NCBI GenBank assembly: GCA_046345315.1
Contig: JBKDKA010000157.1
Location: 81,898-145,897 of the forward strand
Origin: F1-80-MAGs062 sp046345315
GTDB lineage: Bacteria; Planctomycetota; Planctomycetia; Planctomycetales; Planctomycetaceae
Direction of reading: 5' to 3'
DNA length: 64,000 nt
The notes beneath the pieces were generated by a model, which was given only the letters and a program-made list of their open reading frames with translations, was not told where the DNA came from and did not search any database. Below, piece by piece: positions 34,993-44,735 of the stretch; the stretch's first letter is position 1, and each line of letters begins with the position of its first letter. The translations under genes were made by a program, and so were the position numbers.

Positions 34993-37074
34993 ATGGCGAT
35001 TACAACCGGATTGAATGCACCTCAGCGAGAGGCCGTCGCGACGATTTCAGGACCGCTGCTTGTTCTGGCAGGGGCAGGCACAGGAAAAACACGAGTCATT
35101 ACCTGTCGAATGGCGAATCTCATCGCCCACGGGACGAAACCGGATCGGATTCTTTCGGTCACGTTCACGAATAAAGCTGCCAAAGAAATGCGGGAACGCG
35201 TTCTGAAGCTGCTGAATGCTGCCAGAAATGCACCGCGTCCTGTCGTCTCCACATTTCACTCGTACTGCGTGAGAGTTCTTCGGGAAGATATCACGGCGCT
35301 TGGCTATCCGAAGGAATTCGTGATCTACGATCGTGGTGATCAGGAATCTGCCGCACGGACGGCTCTTCGCGATATCCGCATCAGCGACACTGCTATGAAG
35401 CCCTCCGACCTTCTGAATCGAATCAGTCGGTGGAAGATGATTGGGGTTTCTGAAGATCAGGCGGGCGGATTCGTGGAAGCGGATTTCGATTTCCTCGCTG
35501 CAATGGCGTACCGTCGTTATCAGAAGCAACTGAGATCCTGCGGCGCTGTGGATTTTGACGACCTGCTGCTGCTCACCGTTCGCCTGTTCCGTGATTTTCC
35601 GGAGATACTCAGAAAGCATCAGCAGAAATTTGATCATGTTCAGATCGACGAATATCAGGACACAAACGGAATTCAGTTTCAGCTGATCGAGAATCTGGTT
35701 GCCGGTCATAAAAATCTCTGCGTGGTGGGAGACGACGACCAGTCGATTTACGGTTGGCGTGGTGCGGAGGTGGAGCACATCATCAACTTCTCCTCTCATT
35801 TTCCGGGCACGAAGGTTGTTCGGCTCGAAAACAACTATCGGTGCACGGATCAGATTCTGACGTGTGCAAATCGTCTGGTCCGCCACAATCGAAATCGTCA
35901 CGATAAGACACTCGTGGCTCATCGGAAGGGCGGTGCCCCGGTACGTGTTCTGGCCTTTCAGGATGAAGCCGCTGAAGCAGAGAATGTTGTCGAGGAGATC
36001 GGGTATCTCATCAGTGAACTTGGTGTAAAGCCTCGTGATGTGGCCATTCTCTTTCGGACGAATGAGCAGCCGAGAATCTTTGAACAGGAACTTCGTCGAC
36101 TGAAAGTTCCTTATGTACTTGTCGGCGGGCAGTCGTTCTTCGACCGTCGAGAAATTCGCGACGTGCTTTCTTATCTTCGAGCGATCTGCAGTCCGAAGGA
36201 CGAAATAGCTCTGCTTCGGATTATCAATACGCCGGCGCGAGGAATCGGTGCGACCACGGTGGAAAAACTGGTTCAGATGGCCGTCAAAAAAGGGCTGACG
36301 TTCTGGGAGATCCTTCCGGAAGCTCAGGCCAGTGGTGTTTTGCCGGCGAAGACGATGAGTGCACTCGTTCAGTTTCGTTCGCTGCTGGTTCGTTACAACG
36401 AACAGATGCAGCTGGCTCCGCGGCAGATGGCTGACACGGCGCGACGTCTTCTGAAGGAGATCGATTATGAATCGGAGATCATCAAACAGTACAAGGAGCC
36501 GGCTCAGCAGGATGTTCGAAAGAACGTTCTCGAAGAGTTCGTGAATTCAATCGCGCTGTACGCAGAAAAAGAAACAGACCCGACACTGAATGGCTTTCTC
36601 GAGACCACTGCATTGATGGACCGCGAGGAACAATCGGAGAAGGATGAGCAGCTGTCTGACAATTCCGTACGTCTGATGACACTGCACTCCGCAAAGGGGC
36701 TGGAGTTTCCTCGTGTGTATCTGGTGGGAATGGAAGAAGGCCTGCTTCCCCACAAACGGAGCATCGAGAGCGACCTCGAAAAGGACATCGCGGAAGAACG
36801 CCGGCTGGCTTATGTCGGCGTCACTCGAGCCATGGATTTTCTGACGCTCACGCGAGCGATGTCACGAATGAAATGGGGAAAACGCCGCGAGTCTGTCTGT
36901 TCGCGATTTCTTTTCGAAATGCAGGGTGAGCCCGGAACACCCGTCGATGAAACCGTGGTGACCGATGAGTCGCCTCTGGCATTAAGCCGCAGCGATGCGG
37001 CGCCCGCTGATCGGCGTCCTCCGACGGAACCCGTCAACACTGGTTCAGATGAATTTGATTCGCCGCCATTCTGA
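34993..37074 (+). CDS. pcrA: UvrD/PcrA-type superfamily 1 DNA helicase
   Basis: A 693-residue 3'-5' helicase with all SF1A motifs: LNAPQREAV (Q), GAGTGKT at 27-33 (I), TFTNKAAKEM (Ia), IDEYQDTN (II), GDDDQSIYGWRGAEVEHI (III), ENNYRC (IV), LMTLHSAKGLEFPRVYLVG (V) and EERRLAYVGVTRA (VI). It would act in nucleotide excision repair, mismatch repair or replication restart. The C-terminal 60 residues are polar. The gene symbol is by overall similarity; Rep or UvrD cannot be excluded. Confidence 0.9.
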   Translation: MAITTGLNAPQREAVATISGPLLVLAGAGTGKTRVITCRMANLIAHGTKPDRILSVTFTNKAAKEMRERVLKLLNAARNAPRPVVSTFHSYCVRVLREDITALGYPKEFVIYDRGDQESAARTALRDIRISDTAMKPSDLLNRISRWKMIGVSEDQAGGFVEADFDFLAAMAYRRYQKQLRSCGAVDFDDLLLLTVRLFRDFPEILRKHQQKFDHVQIDEYQDTNGIQFQLIENLVAGHKNLCVVGDDDQSIYGWRGAEVEHIINFSSHFPGTKVVRLENNYRCTDQILTCANRLVRHNRNRHDKTLVAHRKGGAPVRVLAFQDEAAEAENVVEEIGYLISELGVKPRDVAILFRTNEQPRIFEQELRRLKVPYVLVGGQSFFDRREIRDVLSYLRAICSPKDEIALLRIINTPARGIGATTVEKLVQMAVKKGLTFWEILPEAQASGVLPAKTMSALVQFRSLLVRYNEQMQLAPRQMADTARRLLKEIDYESEIIKQYKEPAQQDVRKNVLEEFVNSIALYAEKETDPTLNGFLETTALMDREEQSEKDEQLSDNSVRLMTLHSAKGLEFPRVYLVGMEEGLLPHKRSIESDLEKDIAEERRLAYVGVTRAMDFLTLTRAMSRMKWGKRRESVCSRFLFEMQGEPGTPVDETVVTDESPLALSRSDAAPADRRPPTEPVNTGSDEFDSPPF

Positions 37075-37158
37075 AATCGACACTGCTGCGATCTGTGAGG
37101 GGATCCACTCATTTCTTGCTGGTTGCCCTCAATGCTCGATAGTGTCGGTTTCAGGCAG

Positions 37159-37740
37159 TCATTTCTCATCCTCACGAAGCAGTGCTTCGTATCGTTTCTG
37201 AAACTTGTTGACTTTCGGGACGATGACGGCCTGACAGTAAGGATTACGAGCGTTCAGGCGAAAGTAATCCTGATGGTAGTCTTCCGCAGCATAGAAAACG
37301 TCCATTTTTTCGATGGTCGTTACGATTTTCGAATCGAACTCTCCGGATTTGTTGAGCTCCTGAATCATCTTTTCAGTCGCAGCTTTCTGCTCTTCTGAGT
37401 GGAAGAAGACAGAAGATCGATACTGTGTTCCCGTGTCTGCCCCCTGACGATTCAGCGTCGTCGGGTCATGGGTGTGAAAAAACACATCGAGGAGCTGTTC
37501 GAACGTAATGACACTCGGATCAAACTCGATCTGAATGACTTCTGCATGGCCGGTGGTTCCCATGCAGACCGCTTTGTAAGTCGGATTGGGTATCTTTCCA
37601 CCGGTGTAACCGGAGGTCACTTTCGAAACACCTTTCAGCCGAAGAAACACTGCCTCCGTGCACCAGAAACATCCGGCGCCGAAGGTGGCAATGGCCGTTT
37701 TGGAAGGCTGTTTTTCTGATGATACGGATGTTTCAGACAT
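37159..37740 (-). CDS. msrA: Peptide-methionine (S)-S-oxide reductase MsrA
   Basis: A 193-residue enzyme that reduces methionine-S-sulfoxide in proteins. GAGCFWCTEAVF carries the catalytic Cys24; the glutamate is E29. YTGGKIPNPTYKAVCMGTTGHAE, HTHDPTTLNRQGADTGTQYRS and AAEDYHQDYF are family motifs, and C168 region NPYCQAV holds a recycling cysteine. No signal peptide, so it is cytoplasmic. No MsrB domain is fused or adjacent. Confidence 0.94.
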   Translation of the reverse strand: MSETSVSSEKQPSKTAIATFGAGCFWCTEAVFLRLKGVSKVTSGYTGGKIPNPTYKAVCMGTTGHAEVIQIEFDPSVITFEQLLDVFFHTHDPTTLNRQGADTGTQYRSSVFFHSEEQKAATEKMIQELNKSGEFDSKIVTTIEKMDVFYAAEDYHQDYFRLNARNPYCQAVIVPKVNKFQKRYEALLREDEK

Positions 37741-38007
37741 GGTGAATGGTTCTCCCCGTGAACATTCCTGAGATGGTGAGTTTCTGTGTCACGTTTCAAG
37801 GAAGGCTATCAGATGCAGGCCAGTTTTTGCACTGGCTGACTTTTGAGTTGTCTGCTGATCCGCGACGAAACTGGAAATCTTGTGGCAATCCGGATTGACG
37901 CCGATTTTTTCACTCTTCCATACTTCACTTCAACTCTTAGATCAGAATTTTCTGATGACCGAGTCTTTAGTGCCCATGATTCTTCTGCCCATGATTCCGA
38001 GGTCAAT

Positions 38008-38802
38008 ATGAGTGCGTTGTCTCTGCGGCGGATCATCGTCGTTTCTGTGTTGTTCTTAAGCAGTCTGGTGACGCAGAATGCTCCTGCGGAAGATGTCGCA
38101 GCCACTCAGAGCAGTAAGGAATCAGCGACGGGGGCACCTCTTCGAGTGTGTCTTCTGTCTGGCTGCAAGACATATGCTTCGGAAGAATCATTGCCGCCGT
38201 TTCAGGAATGGCTGGAGTCAAACTGGAATGTTGAGTGTCGACGACTGGTTCGCGCTGCGGATGATGATCTTCCCGGGCTTGATCATCTGGAGGACTGCGA
38301 TGTCCTGTTTGTGTTCTTCAAACGGATGCATCTGAAGGGAAAGCAGCTCGAAAGTTTTCAGCGCTATGTTCGTTCCGGAAAGCCCATCGTTGCCGTGCGA
38401 ACGGCCAGTCATGCCGTCCAGACATGGCTGGACTTTGATCACGAGATTCTCGGCGGGAACTATCAGGGGCATTATGAGAAGGAACCCGAGACAGTGATTC
38501 AGATGACAGAATCAGGTCTGCGCCATCCGGTTCTGAAAGGGATCGAACAGAAGACTGCCCCAGGCCCGCTGTATAAGAATTCCGGCCACGCAGGTGACAT
38601 TCAGATTCTGATGACGGGCGTGAATCCGGGCCATTCGGAACCCATTGCCTGGACTCGTGAGATCAATGGCGGGAGACTCTTCTACACGTCGCTCGGTGAT
38701 CCCCGGACGTTTGCTGATCCGGAATTTCGCCAGATGCTTGCAAATGCTGTTTTCTGGGTTTCGGGTTCGGACGAGCCCCTGCCGAGAAAGAAAATTGAGT
38801 GA
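38008..38802 (+). CDS. Secreted ThuA-like protein
   Basis: A 264-residue protein with a signal peptide (RIIVVSVLFLSSLVTQNAPA). The body matches the ThuA/trehalose-utilisation glutamine-amidotransferase-like fold: VCLLSGCKTYASEESLPPF, CDVLFVFFKRMHLKGKQLE, YVRSGKPIVAVRTASHA, HPVLKGIE and GRLFYTSLGDPRTFADPEF. Such proteins are frequent in planctomycete sugar-use gene sets, but their chemistry is unsettled. The ATG at 38008 has CCGAGG upstream; the frame upstream of it lacks export features. Confidence 0.83.
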   Translation: MSALSLRRIIVVSVLFLSSLVTQNAPAEDVAATQSSKESATGAPLRVCLLSGCKTYASEESLPPFQEWLESNWNVECRRLVRAADDDLPGLDHLEDCDVLFVFFKRMHLKGKQLESFQRYVRSGKPIVAVRTASHAVQTWLDFDHEILGGNYQGHYEKEPETVIQMTESGLRHPVLKGIEQKTAPGPLYKNSGHAGDIQILMTGVNPGHSEPIAWTREINGGRLFYTSLGDPRTFADPEFRQMLANAVFWVSGSDEPLPRKKIE

Positions 38803-39016
38803 GGGGCTCAGAATCAAACTGAACAGACTTTCATACTCGCCGCATTCTCTCTGTGGTCGCAGCATTGATCGGGAGTCAATTCTGATTTTGTCGAGGTAAG
38901 CTGTCTCCCCCCGGGCCATGTGCGCAGGACATACTGAATCGCAGCGCACGGTTTTGCGATTTCCGGTTTGTCACTGCGCCGTTTCGCAGCGCACGACAGT
39001 GTCGCGACACCGCAGT

Positions 39017-39790
39017 TCAGGCTGGCGTCATTGTGCAGCAGGCGGGATCGCGCAGGGCTTCCAGCAGTGAGTCGATACGGACTGGTTTTGAGAACCAGCC
39101 ATCCACTGCGAGTGCTGAACTGAATTCTTCCCGAGCTGAGCCGCTGACCGCGAAGACTTTCAGGCTGCGGAGTCTGATGTCATCACGAATCATTCTGATG
39201 AATGACGGACCATCAATCTCAGGCATGCGCATGTCCAGAAGCACCAGATCCGGCATCTCGTTCTCATGAAGGTAATTGAACGCATCCAGCCCGTTGACTG
39301 CAGTCGCGACGGGAACTCCGGAGAGCTTCAGGCAATTCGCCAGCAGCTCCCGCTCGTTCGCCTGATCCTCAACAATCAGCACTCGCGGGGATTTCTCCGT
39401 CACACTGCAGTCCGGAGTCTTCATTTCGAGTTCACTCAACTGGCCAACAACATCAGCAAGCTGAGCATCGGGTTCTACCGCGACACCCCGGGCGAGCTGT
39501 TTCTGGAGTAACTGCAACTTCAGTGTGAGTGCGTTGAGTTTGTTGTTGAGTCTGTGACGCTGCTCACGCTCTGTCTCCGAAATCGGCATTCTGCTGCTGG
39601 AAGCTGCACTGGTGCTGAAGTCCTCACGAGGGTCTGACTTTTCAAGTACTTCGTGACGATAGACTTCGATTTCAACAGGAGCTTCAATTCCCAGTTTCGT
39701 GACAGTTCCCTTCGATTGCAGAACCTCGATTGAGATTCCAAGCCCGGGAAACACGATCTTCTGACCAGGACGACGAGACAGGACGAGCAT
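39017..39790 (-). CDS. CsrA domain fused to a response-regulator receiver domain
   Basis: A 257-residue fusion. Residues 1-52 are a complete CsrA RNA-binding domain (MLVLSRRPGQKIVF; KLGIEAPVEIEVYRHEVLE) with the RNA-contact Leu4 and Arg45. Residues 72-125 form a helical, probably coiled-coil linker. Residues 136-250 are a receiver domain with the acid pair E141/D142, phospho-acceptor D186 in LVLLDMRMPEIDG, S216 and K235. CsrA dimers bind GGA motifs in mRNA leaders and repress or stabilise them; the receiver would let phosphorylation control that (inference). ATG 39790 has GGAGGGT seven bases upstream; an earlier ATG at 39805 lies partly inside that site. A hybrid histidine kinase lies 438 bases upstream on the same strand. 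Confidence 0.88.
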   Translation of the reverse strand: MLVLSRRPGQKIVFPGLGISIEVLQSKGTVTKLGIEAPVEIEVYRHEVLEKSDPREDFSTSAASSSRMPISETEREQRHRLNNKLNALTLKLQLLQKQLARGVAVEPDAQLADVVGQLSELEMKTPDCSVTEKSPRVLIVEDQANERELLANCLKLSGVPVATAVNGLDAFNYLHENEMPDLVLLDMRMPEIDGPSFIRMIRDDIRLRSLKVFAVSGSAREEFSSALAVDGWFSKPVRIDSLLEALRDPACCTMTPA

Positions 39791-40228
39791 TCGACAACCC
39801 TCCATGGGAGCACAGGCTGCTGCCGATCCGGACGCAAGTCAGGAGAATTTCGGCAGACTTTGGTCTTCAGGGGTCGCATCCTGCGAATCAATGGATCGAT
39901 CAACTTTACGGCAGGCTCACAGATCCCGTTGGTAATTCAAAGGACTGTTCGATCCCTGCTGCCGCATTACTGGTCGCTTTGTGTCAGCACATTTCCTGAT
40001 GTGCGACACCGCGCGCTTTGCTGAGGTTAACCAGAGTCTCCAGAACGTCAATAGGAACAAATGACACTTTCAGAATCGTCAAAAAAATAGATTGACGTGC
40101 CGATGGGAAACGCCTGTTCTTCTTTTACGGCCTGGGCCGGCTGAACATTGATGGGGCATCAAGAGATCGTCAGTTCACCGGATCGAACTGCCTGAGGGTA
40201 TTCAGCGATCAGTTCGTTTTCAGTCATT
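39791..40228. other. Intergenic region between hybrid kinase and CsrA-receiver gene
   Basis: About 438 bases with no supported gene. It must hold the promoter and leader of the CsrA-receiver gene unless the two are co-transcribed. No clear terminator was seen after the kinase stop. Confidence 0.4.
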
Positions 40229-43200
40229 TCATAACCTGTTCTGTGCCAGTTGACTCCGGGCCAGTCGATGCAGAACTTCCGCGAGTTCCTCAAGGTTCAC
40301 CGGTTTCACGAGATGAACCTGATATCCGGCTTCGAGCACCTTCAGTCTGTCCGACGGCAAACCGTATCCAGTCAATGCGATCAGATACGGTTGCAGCTGG
40401 CGGGATTCCACACCGAGTTGTTCTCGTACTTCCTTTGCCACACAGAATCCATATTTCCCCGGCAGCCCGATGTCCACGATTGCCACGTCCGGGCACCACG
40501 ACAGGATGAGATCGGTGCCTTCGATTCCGTCACCAGCCACTCGGACCTCGTTGCCCTCCATTTCCAGCAGTGTCTTCAGACACATCCTGACATCGGCATT
40601 GTCTTCGACGACAGCAATCCTGAGCGACGGAAGAGAGAGTAGATCCAAGGATGTTGCATCGGAGGGTTCCGCTGTTTCTGCTGACGGTGGCTGCGGAGCC
40701 AGTGGCAACTGTATTGTGAATTCGCTGCCGAATCCCGGCCCCTGACTGAATGCCCTGATGGTGCCACCATGGAGTTCGATGATCGCTTTGACAAGTGTCA
40801 GTCCGACTCCCAGACCTCCTTCAGAGCGATCCAGAGTATCTCGGGACTGCACAAAGAGCTCAAAAATCTGATCCAGCATGTCCGCTGCAATCCCGACGCC
40901 TGAATCTCGAACTGACAGCAGCGCGCAGTTGTCTTGTCGCGACAACTTTACCGTGATCGTTCCTCCGTCCGGAGAGTACTTCACGGCGTTTCGCAGGAGA
41001 TTGATCACGACCTGCTGTAAGCGAGCAGGATCGCCGTCGACGATGTACTCATGATCCAGTCCTTCCACCGCAATGCTCTGTCGACTGGTCGCAGGCAGTG
41101 TCTGAATCGTCCGAATCTCGTCTGCGACGATGTTTCCCAGAGAAACCGGTTCACGACGCAGCGTAATCTTGTTCTGTGTGACACGTGCAACATCGAGAAG
41201 ATCATCGAGCAGAAGACGCATCTGTTCTGCCTGTCGCAGGATCACGGCACTCGCTTCTGAGCAGTCTTCGTTCGGCGATCTGCCGGATTTCAGTATCTGA
41301 GCAGCGTAGAGAATTGCGATCAGCGGATTTCGAAGTTCATGCGACAGCATTGCGAGGAAGTGATCGCGATTGCGAATCGTGTCCTGAATTGCCTGTTCCG
41401 TTTTTTTGCGAAGCGTGATGTCCCGTGAGATTGTTGAAACTCCGACCACGCTTCCTGCCGCATCGCAGATCGGCGACACAGTATGCAGGACATCGATGAT
41501 CGATCCATCACTGCGTCGCCGCTGACGTTCCTGTGTGACGGAACGACTGCTCTGAATCGCCGTCATCAGATCGCTGAATGACTCCGCAGATTCAGCGGGA
41601 TAAAGAAACTCAGTGTCACGACCGATCGCTTCTTCAGCGGAGTAGCCGAGCATTTCCTCGGCACCGCGATTCCAGCTGATGATTCGGCCTTCGAGGTCCT
41701 TGCCGATGATGGCGTCGCCCGAGAATTTGACAATGGCAGAAAGGTGCTCCAGCTTTGCCTCTGCCACCTTGAGCGGTGAAATGTCAATCAGCGACAGCAC
41801 CACCCCGTCAACCATCTTCGTTGAGATTCGACAGGGAAGGATTCGGAGGAAATAGCAGTTTCGTTCGCGATCGTGAACCTCCTTCTCGATGGGCCGGCCC
41901 GTCTCAAGCACACTGTTCAGCAGCTCCATCAGTGGTTCGTCAAGTGTATGAGCGAAGCTGCTGAGTGGTCTGCCCTCATCATGAGGCAGCAGATTCAGCA
42001 GCCGTGCTGCACGAGGAGTAAACCGGCGAATGCACAGATGACGGTCGAGAAACACGATGCCGACGTCTGTCGCCAGGAACAGATTCTCAAGATCTGCTGT
42101 GACCTGTGTCAGTTCTTCGATCTTGTGCTGATACTCCGCATTGACGGTATAAAGTTCCTCGTTGACCGAATGGAGCTCCTCGTTTGTACTCTGCAGTTCC
42201 TCGTTCGATGCGACAAGTTCCTCATTCGTTGCCTGCAGTTCTTCGTTACTTGACTCCTGCTCTTCAATCAGTGCCTGTAAGTTTTCTCGAGTCTGGCCAA
42301 GCTCGAATTCCAGTGCCTGCAGCTGATCCTGAGAAGCGACCTGCAGGTCCACCGTGTTTTCATCGCGAGGCACCACAGGTAAACCCGTGTCTTCCAGCAG
42401 AATGAGGAAACTGGTCAGCCCTGAAATTCGATCGTTCATCGGCTTGACTGTGAGACGAATCATGAGATCCTGGCCGTCGTCTGTCGGCAGCCGAACTCCT
42501 GTAAAGACAACCGGAATCAATTGTTTTTCAGCCTTCGCCAGAGCGCCAAGCAGAATCATTTTCAGATCATTGTCGATCATGTCCAGAAACAGAGTTGTCG
42601 CTCTGCCATCTTTGACTCGCAGGTACCTGCCCGCTTTCCCGAAACTATGGACAAGTTCTTTTCGATCATTGATCAGAAAGCCTGGTGGCATATGTTCTTC
42701 CAGCAGTCGATCATAGACGGCCTGCTGAAGGCGGTCTGACCCGGCAGATGTGGCTCCATATGGCGAGCTGACTCGCGGGCGCTGTGATCCTGCGGATGAC
42801 AACAGGCGAAAGTCAGTTCGCAGCCGAACATCACGCCTTTTGCGGTAAATCTTCCAGCGTTCATCGATCGATTCAAATTCGTCCGACAGGTCTCCCGGAC
42901 TCTCGCTGGGTCCCAGAAAAAGTACACCCGCAGCTTTCAGGCCGAAATGAAACAGCGAAAGCACTTTCTTCTGCGCCGACGGCTGCAGATAAATCAGCAT
43001 GTTTCGACAGGTCACCAGATTCAACCTGGTGAATGGCGTATCTTTGAGCAGATCATGAGGAGCAAACACGATCATTTTTCGAATATGGGGAGCGACCTGA
43101 AAGCAGTCTCCTTTAGGGACAAAGAACTGGGCTCTTCGCTGAGAGCTCACGCCTGCCAGCGACGCCTCGCTGTAGACACCTGTACTGGCGAGTTCCAGGG

Positions 43201-44305
43201 AAGTTCGATGCGCGTCGGTTGCAAAGATCCTGACAGAGATCGGGCGATTCATCAAAGCCAGTTGCTCCTGAATCAGGATAGCGATGGAGTACGCTTCTTC
43301 TCCAGTTGCGCAACAGGCGACCCATACACGAAACTCCTGGTCGTCCGCGACCGCCTCCAGCAGCCGCGGCAGTTCTTCAGTCGCGAGCAGATGAAACGCT
43401 TCGCGATCTCGGAAAAACTGTGTCACGCCGATCAGCAGGTCCTTGTAGAGCTGATTGAGTTCCGCTCCATTGTCAGACAGCAGCTCGACGTATTGATTGA
43501 CACTCATCGAGTTGTTGAGCAGCAGTCGTCGTTCCACACGACGAGTCACAGTGCTGGGTTTGTACTGACTGAAGTCAATGCCGTACTCTTTTCGCAGCAT
43601 TCGCAGGATTGCCTGAAGACCAACCTCGGGAACAATCAGTTCGGCCTCTCTGCCGGTTTCAGGCGAACGTCGCATTCTTACCAGCTTCAGGATGGCATCC
43701 GGCATTTCTGCTGGTGGCAGCACCAGGTCGACCAGTCCTGTTTCTCGCGCACTTCTGGGCATACCGTCGAACCGTGAAGACTCTTCGTTCTGGGCGAGCA
43801 CCAGCCCGCAGGCATCATGAATGTCGCGAATTCCACGTGAACCGTCGCTGCCGGTTCCGGAGAGAATCACAGCGATCGAGCGACTGCCATAATCCTGGGC
43901 GAGTGACCTCAGGAAACGGTCGATGGGCAGAGCGAACCCCTGGGATAAGTCTTTGTCTGTCAGATACAGACGCCCCGTCGATTGAATCATCTCCTTTCGC
44001 GGTGGCATCAGGTAGATTGCATTGGGATGCAGTTCAATTCCATCTGTCACGTGAATGATGGGTATCCGTGTTCTGCGAGCCAGCAATTCATCCATCATGC
44101 TTTTGAAGTCGGGCGACAGATGCTGGACGACGACGAAACACAATCTGGATTCTTCGGGCGCATGTTCAAAGAACTGCTCGAGTGCCTCGAGACCACCGGC
44201 CGAGGCACCGATTCCGACAACAAAGAACGGTTCTTCATCGGACAGGCTCCCGGCTGCGCAGGTCAGTTCAGTCGGGGTCGGGTTATCCAAGTCTGTATTC
44301 TGCAT
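40229..44305 (-). CDS. CheB-CheR-PAS hybrid histidine kinase with receiver
   Basis: A 1358-residue signalling protein. Order: CheB methylesterase (about 28-215; triad S35 in GIGASAGG, H62 in VVQHLS, D154 in LSGTGSDGS); CheR methyltransferase (about 240-490; VACCATGEEAYSIAILI, NLVTCRNMLIYL); a spacer domain; a long coiled coil of NEEL heptads (about 685-740); two PAS domains; HisKA with phospho-acceptor His in MLSHELRNPL near 988; HATPase (NLLRNAVKYSPDGG; GGLGVGLTLVKAIIELHGG); and a C-terminal receiver with Asp near 1276 (VAIVDIGLPG). No membrane segment. Fusions of this kind are known in Bacteria; the target methyl-accepting protein is not in the window. Confidence 0.93.
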   Translation of the reverse strand: MQNTDLDNPTPTELTCAAGSLSDEEPFFVVGIGASAGGLEALEQFFEHAPEESRLCFVVVQHLSPDFKSMMDELLARRTRIPIIHVTDGIELHPNAIYLMPPRKEMIQSTGRLYLTDKDLSQGFALPIDRFLRSLAQDYGSRSIAVILSGTGSDGSRGIRDIHDACGLVLAQNEESSRFDGMPRSARETGLVDLVLPPAEMPDAILKLVRMRRSPETGREAELIVPEVGLQAILRMLRKEYGIDFSQYKPSTVTRRVERRLLLNNSMSVNQYVELLSDNGAELNQLYKDLLIGVTQFFRDREAFHLLATEELPRLLEAVADDQEFRVWVACCATGEEAYSIAILIQEQLALMNRPISVRIFATDAHRTSLELASTGVYSEASLAGVSSQRRAQFFVPKGDCFQVAPHIRKMIVFAPHDLLKDTPFTRLNLVTCRNMLIYLQPSAQKKVLSLFHFGLKAAGVLFLGPSESPGDLSDEFESIDERWKIYRKRRDVRLRTDFRLLSSAGSQRPRVSSPYGATSAGSDRLQQAVYDRLLEEHMPPGFLINDRKELVHSFGKAGRYLRVKDGRATTLFLDMIDNDLKMILLGALAKAEKQLIPVVFTGVRLPTDDGQDLMIRLTVKPMNDRISGLTSFLILLEDTGLPVVPRDENTVDLQVASQDQLQALEFELGQTRENLQALIEEQESSNEELQATNEELVASNEELQSTNEELHSVNEELYTVNAEYQHKIEELTQVTADLENLFLATDVGIVFLDRHLCIRRFTPRAARLLNLLPHDEGRPLSSFAHTLDEPLMELLNSVLETGRPIEKEVHDRERNCYFLRILPCRISTKMVDGVVLSLIDISPLKVAEAKLEHLSAIVKFSGDAIIGKDLEGRIISWNRGAEEMLGYSAEEAIGRDTEFLYPAESAESFSDLMTAIQSSRSVTQERQRRRSDGSIIDVLHTVSPICDAAGSVVGVSTISRDITLRKKTEQAIQDTIRNRDHFLAMLSHELRNPLIAILYAAQILKSGRSPNEDCSEASAVILRQAEQMRLLLDDLLDVARVTQNKITLRREPVSLGNIVADEIRTIQTLPATSRQSIAVEGLDHEYIVDGDPARLQQVVINLLRNAVKYSPDGGTITVKLSRQDNCALLSVRDSGVGIAADMLDQIFELFVQSRDTLDRSEGGLGVGLTLVKAIIELHGGTIRAFSQGPGFGSEFTIQLPLAPQPPSAETAEPSDATSLDLLSLPSLRIAVVEDNADVRMCLKTLLEMEGNEVRVAGDGIEGTDLILSWCPDVAIVDIGLPGKYGFCVAKEVREQLGVESRQLQPYLIALTGYGLPSDRLKVLEAGYQVHLVKPVNLEELAEVLHRLARSQLAQNRL

Positions 44306-44468
44306 ATCCGCACCGAATCCCCCTGAAAACTCCCTCCGTGAAAGCAGAAGTTCCCATTGCCATCAAGGAAACACACTCAAACAGATGCTCTTCATCGGCA
44401 TGGTGGATTCAGAGCCGCATCGACCTTCAGGTTCGCTGATCCGTACCGGCGATCAAAGGGTCGAAGGT

Positions 44469-44735
44469 TCAGCCAAAATCGAACAGTTCGCTCCAGAACG
44501 ATTCACGCTTCTTCTGTTGCGATGTCCTATTCGACTCAGAGGATTCCTCTGAGTCATAGTGTCGTTCGCGATCTTCGGAGAGTCTTCCGCCACCGGAGCC
44601 GTGGTTCGATCGTTCGATGATCTTGTCGAGTTCGCCGCGGTCCAGCCAGACACCGCGGCAGGCAGGGCAATAATCGATCTCCACTCCGGATCTTTCGGTC
44701 ATCTGCAGATCAGCATTGCACATCGGGCACTTCAT
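44469..44735 (-). CDS. Zinc-ribbon (zf-TFIIB type) protein
   Basis: An 88-residue protein. The N-terminal half is a zinc ribbon, MKCPMCNADLQMTE then DYCPACRGVWLDRGELDKI, with the four cysteines of the zf-TFIIB-like family. The C-terminal half is charged and low in complexity and ends with SFWSELFDFG. The role is unknown; RNA or protein contact is possible. ATG 44735 has GGGAG upstream. Confidence 0.85.
   Translation of the reverse strand: MKCPMCNADLQMTERSGVEIDYCPACRGVWLDRGELDKIIERSNHGSGGGRLSEDRERHYDSEESSESNRTSQQKKRESFWSELFDFG

Noticed and set aside
39806..40228. tRNA or other structured RNA gene in the gap
   Set aside because: No cloverleaf or conserved T-arm sequence was found on either strand by eye.
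42947..43777. A 276-residue open frame on the + strand
   Set aside because: Opposite the CheR part of the hybrid kinase; no independent support.
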